From: Clostridia bacterium
Lineage (GTDB): Bacteria > Bacillota > Clostridia > Oscillospirales > Acutalibacteraceae
Direction: 5' to 3'
Assembly: GCA_017474205.1 (NCBI GenBank)
Contig: JAFVID010000097.1
Location: forward strand, 1 to 43,569
Length of the DNA: 43,569 nt
The notes beneath the pieces were generated by a model. That model ran no database searches, was not told where the DNA came from, and was given only the letters and a program-made list of their open reading frames with translations. Below, one piece after another: positions 36,893 to 43,569 of this stretch. Every line of letters begins with the position of its first letter. The first letter of the stretch is position 1. The translations under genes were made by a program, and so were the position numbers.

Positions 36893-37133
36893 GATATAAA
36901 TTCCCACGGAATTTATATCATATCGCATTTACCGCAGGTAAATATATCGCGTTTGTTATAAAACAAACATATCGCATTGCGAAGCAATATATCGTTATAT
37001 ATAATGTAAAGAAAAAGCAGGTCGTATGACCTGCTTTTTGCGATATGTTAGCTTTAAGCCAACGCGATATACTTGAATTTCAAGTGCGATATATTTGTAA
37101 AACAAATGCGATATATCATCGCTTTGCGATGAT
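36893..37133. repeat. Array of eight short hairpins with alternating atatcgc / gcgatat spacers
   Basis: Eight small stem-loops in 241 bp: 36893-36919 (12-bp stem), 36927-36943, 36951-36968, 36976-36988, 37047-37063 (one mismatch), 37071-37085, 37093-37107, 37115-37133. The first four are separated and followed by atatcg(c); the last four are preceded by gcgatat, its reverse complement. The terminator at 37012-37039 sits in the middle, so the array is an inverted pair of half-arrays. Stem sequences all differ. No coding frame with a ribosome site is present. Confidence 0.85.
37012..37039 (+). terminator. Intrinsic terminator in the hairpin array
   Basis: Stem aaaaagcaggtc/gacctgcttttt with loop gtat. 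It is symmetric and works in either direction; it is placed to end the plus-strand XRE-cupin/ligase/desulfurase operon. Confidence 0.85.
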
Positions 37134-37135
37134 GT

Positions 37136-37173
37136 AAAAAACTGCAATAGGATGTTTTCCTATCGCAGTTTTT
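37136..37173 (-). terminator. Intrinsic terminator of the ABC permease operon
   Basis: Stem actgc-a-atagga/tcctat-c-gcagt, flanked by A-run and T-run, immediately after the permease stop at 37175. Confidence 0.85.
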
Positions 37174-37174
37174 G

Positions 37175-37912
37175 TTACTTTTCACTTTTTGCGGTGATTA
37201 TTGCCTCAATTATCACACTCAATATAACCGTTACGGCTGTCCAAGCGAAGACGTCGGTGGTTTCTAAATATATTTTGGCATCGTACATATGTCCGCCGAT
37301 GGAAAATTCGGGTTTGCAAAGCACCTCTGCCGCCACCCCCGATTTCCAAGCGAGTCCCACCGCGGTTTTACACGCGGAGGTGAAATATGGCTTCACCGAG
37401 GGGATATATATCCCACTTATCTGCCTACCCACAGGCACGTTATATATACTGCACATTTCAAGCAGTTTACCGTCGGTTTCTTTAAGTCCTCTATGAAGAT
37501 TTCCCCACACAATGGGAAGCACTATCAAAAAGGTGATAAACACGGGGATAATATCCTTATTGAGCCAAATCAGGGCAAGTATTATAAAGGATGCCACCGG
37601 CACCGCCTTTACAATATTCATCATCGGGGATGATATGTGATAGGCAAGTTGGCTTAGGTGGGTTATGGCGGATAGTATCACCGCCACAAGTACCGCAAGG
37701 ATATATCCTAAAGACACCCTCACCAAACTATATAGTACCGACATCCAAAAACTGCTGTCCCCCATAAGGTCAAACAGTCGAATCGCCACCTGTTTTGGAG
37801 ATGCCACCAACAATTCTTGATTAACATACAGGGCGACACCCCACCACACAAGTATCCAGAATATCCCCGAAAGAATAACATATATTATTTTTTTCGTTTT
37901 CTTATTTTGCAT
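37175..37912 (-). CDS. ABC transporter permease (SsuC/TauC-like)
   Basis: 245 residues, about six membrane helices, with the cytoplasmic EAA-like loop visible (EMCSIYNVPVGRQISGIYIP) that contacts the ATPase. Together with the upstream binding protein it resembles importers of the nitrate/sulfonate/taurine/thiamine-precursor group. ATG 37912 (MQNKKTKKIIYVI) overlaps the binding-protein stop by 11 bp; no clear Shine-Dalgarno sequence precedes it, and a GTG at 37942 is an alternative. No ATP-binding subunit follows, since the terminator lies directly downstream. Confidence 0.87.
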   Translation of the reverse strand: MQNKKTKKIIYVILSGIFWILVWWGVALYVNQELLVASPKQVAIRLFDLMGDSSFWMSVLYSLVRVSLGYILAVLVAVILSAITHLSQLAYHISSPMMNIVKAVPVASFIILALIWLNKDIIPVFITFLIVLPIVWGNLHRGLKETDGKLLEMCSIYNVPVGRQISGIYIPSVKPYFTSACKTAVGLAWKSGVAAEVLCKPEFSIGGHMYDAKIYLETTDVFAWTAVTVILSVIIEAIITAKSEK

Positions 37913-38903
37913 AATAGAAACTATCGTCGGGCAACTTGCCACCTACCGATTTTTTGTCGGCTTGCCAAAGCACGTTAAGAGTATTGGCAACCGCCTTTTT
38001 CATCTCGGCACCGTCCATATAGCAAATTCTTGCCGAGGGAATGGCTTTAGATGCAATCTTTGCCGATTTAAATATCTTATTTTGTTCAATGAGGGTTGCG
38101 GCATCCTCGACGTTTTGATTGGTGAAATCTACGGATTTTTTATAGTTTGCCAAAAATTCATCCAAAACTGCCTTGTTGGTTTCGGCAAAATCAGAGGATA
38201 CTACAATGCATCCTTGGGTAAGGGGATATTCGTTTTTGTGAATTTCATCCCACTCGGCATTAAGGTCAATAACACGACTAAGATTGGGATTCTTGGCTAT
38301 TGTAGCGGTGGCTGCAGGTTCGGGGAGAATACCGATGGTTGCCCCTCCCGATGCGAGAAGTGCCGATACTTCATCGTGTTCGGTTTTGTATTCTAAGTTT
38401 TCGCAAACCGCTTCTTCAATGTTAAGTTCACTAAGAATATATTTAAACAAATATTCGGGGGTTGCACCCTGACCTGCAGAAACAATCTTCTTGCCCTTAA
38501 GGTCGGAAAGTTCTTTTATGGATTTATCGCTGGATACAACGTAAAGATTGCCCAAGGTATTTACCGCTGCAATCTTAACCTTGCCGTTGGTTTTGTTGTA
38601 AAGTGTTGCTGCAACGTTAACGGGAAGTGCACAAATATCATATTGTTGATTTATCATAGCCGCAGCCAAGGTTTGAGGATCACCTTCCACGGTAAACTCA
38701 TAATCGGCTAATTCGGTGGAGGGGTTAGACATCATATTTACCATACCCATTCCGGTAGGTCCGGAAAGTGTAGCAATTTTGACCTTTGCCTTTTCTGCTA
38801 CGGATGATACGTCGGTAGGGGTATCGTTTCCGCCACAGGCACAAAGGGTGAACATCATAATCACCGACATAACAATAGAGGTAAGTTTAAGAAGTTTTTT
38901 CAT
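37902..38903 (-). CDS. ABC transporter substrate-binding lipoprotein (NMT1/SsuA-like)
   Basis: 333 residues. Lipoprotein signal with lipobox LCAC (cysteine near 23), then a periplasmic-binding-protein type II fold: VKIATLSGPTGMGMVNM, DICALPVNVAATLYNKTNG, IKELSDLKGKKIVSAGQGATPEYL, GATIGILPEPAAT. Anchored outside the cell, it would deliver a small ligand to the permease encoded next. The ligand is unknown; nitrate, sulfonate or pyrimidine-type compounds are family options. AAAGGA precedes the ATG. It follows the Crp-family gene by 57 bp. Confidence 0.9.
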   Translation of the reverse strand: MKKLLKLTSIVMSVIMMFTLCACGGNDTPTDVSSVAEKAKVKIATLSGPTGMGMVNMMSNPSTELADYEFTVEGDPQTLAAAMINQQYDICALPVNVAATLYNKTNGKVKIAAVNTLGNLYVVSSDKSIKELSDLKGKKIVSAGQGATPEYLFKYILSELNIEEAVCENLEYKTEHDEVSALLASGGATIGILPEPAATATIAKNPNLSRVIDLNAEWDEIHKNEYPLTQGCIVVSSDFAETNKAVLDEFLANYKKSVDFTNQNVEDAATLIEQNKIFKSAKIASKAIPSARICYMDGAEMKKAVANTLNVLWQADKKSVGGKLPDDSFYYAK

Positions 38904-38960
38904 TTTAATCGTTCCTTTCGATTCTTTGAGGTGTCAGAGTTAATCGATGCCTTGTGTTGA

Positions 38961-39641
38961 TTAGTTTGCCACCGCTGATTGTTTTAGATTTATAATTTTA
39001 ATTTTATTTTTTTCTTTTCGTTCAATGTATCCCTCGTTTTCAAGTTCATCCATTGAGCGATATAGGGTAGCACGGCTTACTCCCAAATGACTGGCAAGAC
39101 GAGACATTGGCATATTTAATGTAACAATGCCATCGTCATTTTTATTAAGCGAAAGAAGATATTTTACAAGGCGAATTTCTCCGCTTTTCGCAGTGTATTG
39201 ACCTATTTTACCATTTAGAAAACGTATTTTCTCCGATAAAAATGATATGTAATTCACCGCTACCTTGCCATCACAAGAAACGAGCCGTTCTACATCTTTA
39301 AAAGGGATAAAGCACACTTTAGACGTGCCTTTAGATACAATCTTTGAAACCGATGTATCTTCCCTGCAAAAAAGTCGGGCAAAACCAAAGGCATCACCCT
39401 CAAACAAGGTGTTGAGAAGCACCTCTTTTCCTTGATTTTGACCAAAAACTCGCACACACCCCTCCATAACAAAGGAAAGACAGGGTGATAAGGAGTTTTC
39501 TACAACCTCGCCATTAGAAAAGGTCTTCTGAACAATGCCCTTTGAAGAGGCAAAACCCTCTACCCTTTCCTCCTCGACGCCGTCAAACAAAAAGGATTTC
39601 TTTAGAATATTTATAAGTCTAATTTTTTGGGGTTCGGTCAT
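38961..39641 (-). CDS. Crp/Fnr-family transcription regulator
   Basis: 226 residues from ATG 39641 (GGAGGG upstream); the longer frame to 39794 is unsupported and would run through the promoter. Cyclic-nucleotide-binding-like domain about 15-130 (LSFVMEGCVRVFGQNQGKEV, GDAFGFARLF) and a winged helix about 150-220 (RLASHLGVSRATLYRSMDEL). Cysteines are scattered, not in the N-terminal cluster of oxygen-sensing Fnr. Probably the first gene of an operon with the transport genes, and likely their regulator. The effector is unknown. Confidence 0.9.
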   Translation of the reverse strand: MTEPQKIRLINILKKSFLFDGVEEERVEGFASSKGIVQKTFSNGEVVENSLSPCLSFVMEGCVRVFGQNQGKEVLLNTLFEGDAFGFARLFCREDTSVSKIVSKGTSKVCFIPFKDVERLVSCDGKVAVNYISFLSEKIRFLNGKIGQYTAKSGEIRLVKYLLSLNKNDDGIVTLNMPMSRLASHLGVSRATLYRSMDELENEGYIERKEKNKIKIINLKQSAVAN

Positions 39642-39677
39642 TTTATCCCTCCAAACTGTCTTATATGATACACTTTT

Positions 39678-39706
39678 ATTATACACATACATTATATATA
39701 TGTCAA
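39678..39706 (-). promoter_or_regulatory. Consensus sigma-A promoter of the Crp-family gene
   Basis: Minus-strand TTGACA (39701-39706), 17 bp, TATAAT (39678-39683). The spacer (TATATATAATGTATGTG) contains near-palindromic alternating T/A sequence. Confidence 0.8.
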
Positions 39707-39752
39707 GTTTTATTAAGAATAAATTTTGGTAATAAATAATAATTAAAAACCC

Positions 39753-39781
39753 TTGACAAAAGTGGAGGAAAATATTATAAT
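39753..39781 (+). promoter_or_regulatory. Consensus sigma-A promoter of yceD-rpmF
   Basis: TTGACA (39753-39758), 17 bp, TATAAT (39776-39781), 42 bp before the yceD start. It is divergent from the Crp-family promoter, with about 50 bp between the two -35 boxes. Confidence 0.85.
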
Positions 39782-39823
39782 GTCTTTTGCTCATTTAATG
39801 ATATTTGGGGAGGGAGCCCACAA

Positions 39824-40318
39824 ATGGTAGTAAATCTTTCTGATTTGTTCGTTGCCGACGGCAATCTACCCTTTGAGTTTTCCCTTGATTTGTCCGATTT
39901 AGAATTTTATGGTGTCTATCCACTTAAGACCCCCACAAAGGTTTCGGGCAATATTCAAAGTCGAGCAGGAATTGTTACCTTGCAATTAAAGGCAGAGTAT
40001 CTTTATTCTTCTCCCTGCGACCGCTGTGCCACCCCTGCCGAGAGAGAGTATTCCCTTTCTATAGAACGCACCTTGGTTCGTGAACTTTTCGATTTGGATG
40101 ATGAAAGATTTATTCAGATCGATGGAGATGAATTAGATTTGGGCGAAATCGCCCGTACCGAGGTCATTCTGTCGGTCCCCGGTAAGTTTTTGTGCAAACC
40201 CGATTGTAAAGGTATCTGTGACCGTTGCGGTGCAAACCTCAACGAAACATCCTGCGATTGTTACAAAGAGAAAATCGACCCCCGACTTGCAGCATTAAAG
40301 GATTTTTTCAATGAGTAA
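39824..40318 (+). CDS. yceD: YceD/DUF177 family protein
   Basis: 164 residues. The family, linked to accumulation of 23S rRNA, has the features seen here: a mid-protein SPCDRCATPAERE zinc-type motif and a C-terminal CKPDCKGICDRCGANLNE cluster, ending CYKEKIDPRLAALKDFF. Cytosolic. The usual neighbour rpmF follows by 52 bp. GGAGG lies about 10 bases before the ATG. Confidence 0.93.
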   Translation: MVVNLSDLFVADGNLPFEFSLDLSDLEFYGVYPLKTPTKVSGNIQSRAGIVTLQLKAEYLYSSPCDRCATPAEREYSLSIERTLVRELFDLDDERFIQIDGDELDLGEIARTEVILSVPGKFLCKPDCKGICDRCGANLNETSCDCYKEKIDPRLAALKDFFNE

Positions 40319-40370
40319 TTATTACTAAAGCTAAATTGCTTTGGGCTAAATATATAAGGAGGTGCTGATA

Positions 40371-40559
40371 ATGGCGGTACCCGCAAGAAGAATTTCTAAA
40401 ACCAGAAGAGACAAAAGACGTTCTAACGTTTGGAAGCTTGACGCTCCCACCCTCGTAGTATGTCCCAAATGCGGCGAATACAAACGTCCCCATAGAGTTT
40501 GTCTCGCATGTGGTCAGTACAATGGCCGTGAGGTTATTAAAGTTTCTGACGACAAATAA
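40371..40559 (+). CDS. rpmF: 50S ribosomal protein L32
   Basis: 62 residues, starting [18 protein letters not shown], with the four-cysteine zinc motif intact ([18 protein letters not shown]). AAGGAGGTG precedes ATG 40371. The C-terminus [12 protein letters not shown] is typical. plsX, commonly next in other bacteria, is absent. Confidence 0.97.
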   Translation: MAVPARRISKTRRDKRRSNVWKLDAPTLVVCPKCGEYKRPHRVCLACGQYNGREVIKVSDDK

Positions 40560-40582
40560 TCCAGCACAAAATTAACAATTTT

Positions 40583-40612
40583 GGGTGTGAAAGACTCACG
40601 CCCATTTTGTTG
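40583..40612 (+). terminator. Probable terminator after rpmF
   Basis: Stem gggtgtga/tcacgccc (one G-U), followed by ATTTTGTTGT. Confidence 0.65.
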
Positions 40613-40660
40613 TATAAAAAAACTGTTGTTTTTACAAAATCCCACGAAAGAGGTGCTATT

Positions 40661-42856
40661 TTGAAAAGAATAATCCCCCTTACACTGGCATTGGTGCTTT
40701 TGATATCCATTTTCAGCGTTATACCGGTATACGCCTCCAACTCAATGGCGGGCGATATCAACAAAGATGGTGTTATTGATACTAAAGACGCCCTTTTAGC
40801 CCTGCAACATTCGGTATCTAAAGTCGCCCTCGACTTCGATGCCCTTCATCTTTCCGATATTAACACCGACGGAGAAACCACTTCTGCTGATGCTTTGCTT
40901 ATTCTTCAACGTTCGGTTGGCAAACTTACCGAGTTTGAAAACGGACAGCAAATTACCGAAACAACCTACAACGTAGGAGAAGCCGCACTTGATAACAACG
41001 CTTATAAAGATGAGCTTAGTGCCGACACATCCTTTGTTATAGATAATGTGGGGCTTGAAAAAAACACGATATATTACGTATCTTTTTCTTCAGCTCCATC
41101 GGTGCATTTTCAACGTATGATGTATGCCCTGCAAGGAATTATCAACAGAGATTTTGGCCGTGATACAAATCACACTACCCTTTTGTATTTTTATTACGAC
41201 GGCAGTGATCCCCATTGGTATAATTACATTACCAAAGAGGGTAATTATTTCGAAGGAATTAACAAAATAACAATTACCACCACCAACCAATTCCTTGAAA
41301 CCTTTAAAAATCAGATTAAACAATGCGGATATGTTGTTTGGGACCCAAACGTTCCTGCAACCTCCAACGTAGCCCTTACCATTTGCGGTATAGAGGGATA
41401 TCTTCCCGTTCAAGCAGGTACCGATGCGGTAACTTTGCTTAAAAATGTTGGTGCGAAAGAAAAAATGTCCCTTGTGGGCATGTTCAAAGACAATGCCCAA
41501 TCACTCCCCGGAAGCACCACCCCATCCAGTAAGAGTGCAAAAAATGATGCCTATCTTTGGACGTTAGATAAATATTTTGATCGTTGCTCCTCTACCTATT
41601 TAGCATACATTTTGGATGGTTCCAACGACGTTGCCACTTCCCCCTTCTCTCAAACCAGTGAAACCTATCGTCGTTGTTATCAAAACTATGACTACATTGT
41701 TGCCCGTCGCGCCTTTGCATTTGACCTTGATCCCTATAGTGAAGAGGCCGCCTGTGATGACCCTAATCAAAAAATAGGCACCGACCATCAAACAATGAGA
41801 AAAATCTTCAGTCGTCGATATGACCGTGCAAACGGAGATTTTGGTCAACTTCTTGGTTTCCCACCATGGTGGCTTAAATACAGTTCCAACGTATCCCTTC
41901 CCAACGGCACTCCCGCAGGTTCTAAACCGGCAACATGGATTGAATGGTACTTTTCGGAACTTATAACCTGCTACAACCTTGCAAAAGAAGCCGATGCCGC
42001 AGGACTTTGTCAAATGTCCAACGGTTCGGTATATTACAAATACCGAGTAGATAAAGACTTTGAATTCAAAAACAATCGTCCCGAACCAATGACCTTTGAC
42101 CCCGACGTTCATTATTTCACCATTTATATGGGCGATTATGACTCCTCTGCTTGGCTCAAGGTATTGGTTTATAATCAATGGATGGCAGGCGGTGGCGATA
42201 AAGCCCGAGGAACTCTCCCCTTGTGTTGGGCATATAACTCCAATCTTTCCTATCGTGTCCCTATGGTTTTCCAATATATTTATGAAAACAAAACAGCCAA
42301 TGACTACTTTGTCAGCGGCGACTCGGGGGCAGGATACGTTATTCCTGCCGCTCTTCAAAACGGTAGATTTTTAGCCTACACCTCTGCGGTGCGAAACCCT
42401 AATTATACCGACGGTCTTGATAAATGGGCAGAATATAGCCGTTCATTCTTTGATTTGTTTGATTATGATATCACCGGATTTATTATCAACGGTGCAAATC
42501 CCATGACCTATAAAATCTTTGAATGTTTCAACAAGATTTCTCCCGTTGGAAGTTTCCATAACGATGCTTCCCAAAAACTTACGGTATATAACGGCGTACC
42601 TTACGTTCATCTTCATAACGGAATAGACAACTCAACACCCGAAAGTACAATATACAGTTATTCCTTCACCGAGATGGGTGCATATAATTTCTCAGGATTC
42701 AGAACCGTTACCCTTTCCCCCACAAATGTTAAAACACTCGTAAACAACTACATCAGTTATGCCGCCACTAAAGGCAAAACGGTACAGTTCGTAGATATGT
42801 ACTCTATTTTCTCCCTTATCCGTCAATCCGGTCAAGGAAAAATTGTAAATCAATAA
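40661..42856 (+). CDS. Secreted dockerin-GxGYxYP putative glycoside hydrolase
   Basis: 731 residues from TTG 40661, preceded by AAAGAGGTG. Signal peptide about 1-25 (LTLALVLLISIFSVIPVYAS); N-terminal dockerin about 30-93 with loops DINKDGVID and DINTDGETT and helices ALLALQHSVS and ALLILQRSVG; GxGYxYP region about 125-731 with SGAGYVIP near 556-563. It aligns by eye over its whole catalytic region with the 1459-residue protein (FQRMMYALQGIINRDFG, CGYVVWDPNVPATSNVA, YFDRCSSTYLAYI, YFTIYMGDYDSSAWLK) but lacks the CBM-like repeats and puts the dockerin at the N-terminus. Both calcium loops are better preserved than in the larger paralogue. Substrate unknown. An earlier ATG at 40607 lacks a ribosome site. 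Confidence 0.88.
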   Translation: MKRIIPLTLALVLLISIFSVIPVYASNSMAGDINKDGVIDTKDALLALQHSVSKVALDFDALHLSDINTDGETTSADALLILQRSVGKLTEFENGQQITETTYNVGEAALDNNAYKDELSADTSFVIDNVGLEKNTIYYVSFSSAPSVHFQRMMYALQGIINRDFGRDTNHTTLLYFYYDGSDPHWYNYITKEGNYFEGINKITITTTNQFLETFKNQIKQCGYVVWDPNVPATSNVALTICGIEGYLPVQAGTDAVTLLKNVGAKEKMSLVGMFKDNAQSLPGSTTPSSKSAKNDAYLWTLDKYFDRCSSTYLAYILDGSNDVATSPFSQTSETYRRCYQNYDYIVARRAFAFDLDPYSEEAACDDPNQKIGTDHQTMRKIFSRRYDRANGDFGQLLGFPPWWLKYSSNVSLPNGTPAGSKPATWIEWYFSELITCYNLAKEADAAGLCQMSNGSVYYKYRVDKDFEFKNNRPEPMTFDPDVHYFTIYMGDYDSSAWLKVLVYNQWMAGGGDKARGTLPLCWAYNSNLSYRVPMVFQYIYENKTANDYFVSGDSGAGYVIPAALQNGRFLAYTSAVRNPNYTDGLDKWAEYSRSFFDLFDYDITGFIINGANPMTYKIFECFNKISPVGSFHNDASQKLTVYNGVPYVHLHNGIDNSTPESTIYSYSFTEMGAYNFSGFRTVTLSPTNVKTLVNNYISYAATKGKTVQFVDMYSIFSLIRQSGQGKIVNQ

Positions 42857-42866
42857 TTACAAAACA

Positions 42867-42906
42867 AAAGAAGGCACGCCTTAAAAGGTGTGTCTTCTTT
42901 GTTTTT
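42867..42906 (+). terminator. Intrinsic terminator of the GxGYxYP gene
   Basis: 14-bp stem (aaagaaggcacgcc with its partner, two G-U pairs), loop ttaaaa, then GTTTTTAG. Confidence 0.88.
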
Positions 42907-42976
42907 AGTCTTTTCTTGCTTTTTGTTAGTTGCTATGATATTATGATAGTATACATCCTTATTTGGAGGAGATATT

Positions 42977-43569
42977 ATGAAAAAAACTATATCGATTATT
43001 CTTTCTATCTTAATAATATCCTGTATGCTCCCTCTATCCCTTAATGCGATGGCAGAGGAATATACCGAAGGATATTATACCTATGAAGTCATCGACGATG
43101 AAGCATCCATTATAAGCGTAAACACCGGTATCAGTACAGCGGTGGAGATTCCATCATCCTTAGGTGGATATCCCATTACCAGCATTGGTTGGGGTGCATT
43201 TGACGGTTGCACAAAAATCACAAGTCTATTCATTCCGGCAAGCGTTACATTTATCAGTAACGAGGCATTTATAGGATGCACCGGTCTTACCGGATTTACC
43301 GTTGATGCCAATAACCCTGTCTATACAAGTATTCAAAACTGCTTGATAGAAAAGGATTCTAAACAACTGATAGCAGGATGTAAAAATAGTGTTATCCCTA
43401 CCGATGGAAGCGTTACAAGCATTGGATATTACGCATTTTACGGCTGCACAGGACTTTTAAGCATCACCATTCCCGACTGTGTTACAAGCATCGATTGGGG
43501 TGCATTTCAAAATTGCACAAGACTTAAAGATATAACCGTTCACGATAATATTGAATATTTTGGCGGAGA
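42977..43569 (+). CDS. BspA-type leucine-rich-repeat surface protein, 3' end outside window
   Basis: About 197 residues visible. Signal peptide (IILSILIISCMLPLSLNAMA) followed by BspA/LRR_5-type repeats: ITSIGWGAFDGCTKITSLFI, FISNEAFIGCTGLTGFTV, SIGYYAFYGCTGLLSITIPD, SIDWGAFQNCTRLKDITV. Such proteins are secreted or surface-bound and often end in a dockerin, bacterial Ig-like domain or anchor, none of which can be seen here. TTGGAGGAG precedes the ATG, and a -10-like TATTAT/TATGAT lies upstream. Confidence 0.88.
   Translation, partial: MKKTISIILSILIISCMLPLSLNAMAEEYTEGYYTYEVIDDEASIISVNTGISTAVEIPSSLGGYPITSIGWGAFDGCTKITSLFIPASVTFISNEAFIGCTGLTGFTVDANNPVYTSIQNCLIEKDSKQLIAGCKNSVIPTDGSVTSIGYYAFYGCTGLLSITIPDCVTSIDWGAFQNCTRLKDITVHDNIEYFGG

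Noticed and set aside
38961..39794. Longer 277-residue form of the Crp-family regulator
   Set aside because: The extension would run through the consensus promoter at 39678-39706; the ATG at 39641 has GGAGGG upstream.
40607..40660. ATG at 40607 as start of the GxGYxYP protein
   Set aside because: It overlaps the terminator after rpmF and lacks a ribosome site; TTG 40661 gives a clean signal peptide.

Overview
The window looks like a low-GC, spore-forming Clostridia chromosome, probably a gut Oscillospirales/Ruminococcaceae-type anaerobe. This is inferred from SpoIIID, CdaA/CdaR, clostridial YidC/Jag, cohesin and dockerin modules, and AT-rich promoters; no marker gene pins the genus.

Layout. 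(1) 1-10.6 kb, minus strand: a secreted-protein island. It holds the 5' part of a protein with jelly-roll-like repeats and four paralogous secreted proteins made of cohesin-like modules, Cys-rich CxxC repeats and dockerins. One of the four has no dockerin and ends in a TGD-plus-membrane-helix anchor. (2) 10.8-13.7 kb, minus: jag, yidC, yidD, rnpA, rpmH, the usual origin-linked block but without dnaA. (3) 13.7-20.0 kb, minus: comEC, cdaR, cdaA, a cysteine desulfurase, a DUF3343 protein and spoIIID. (4) 20.1-24.6 kb, plus: an L-rhamnose operon (rhaA, class II aldolase, SDR, PHP protein), then tRNA-Arg(ACG) on the minus strand. (5) 24.8-29.3 kb, minus: a giant secreted protein with four jelly-roll-like repeats, a dockerin and a GxGYxYP putative glycoside hydrolase domain. 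(6) 29.4-33.1 kb, minus: ligA and a G5/M23 peptidase. (7) 33.3-36.9 kb, plus: an XRE-cupin regulator, an acyl-CoA synthetase and an IscS-type cysteine desulfurase broken by an in-frame TAG. (8) 36.9-37.2 kb: an array of short hairpins separated by atatcgc / gcgatat. (9) 37.2-39.7 kb, minus: a Crp-family regulator, a lipoprotein binding protein and an ABC permease. (10) 39.7-43.6 kb, plus: yceD-rpmF, a second dockerin-GxGYxYP protein and the start of a BspA-type leucine-rich-repeat protein.

The most interesting content is a possible cellulosome-like assembly built without any recognisable classical cellulase in the window. It has an anchored cohesin protein, three cohesin proteins that also carry dockerins, and two dockerin-bearing GxGYxYP proteins. 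The scaffold dockerins (AMLISQYYVG type) and the enzyme dockerins (ALLALQxSVG type) form two visibly different classes, which suggests a two-tier assembly. Cohesin-dockerin binding is inferred from family resemblance only.

Several genes have better-supported starts than the longest reading frame, often TTG or GTG with a strong Shine-Dalgarno sequence. Many units begin at a near-consensus sigma-A promoter with a 17-bp spacer and end at a clear hairpin terminator.
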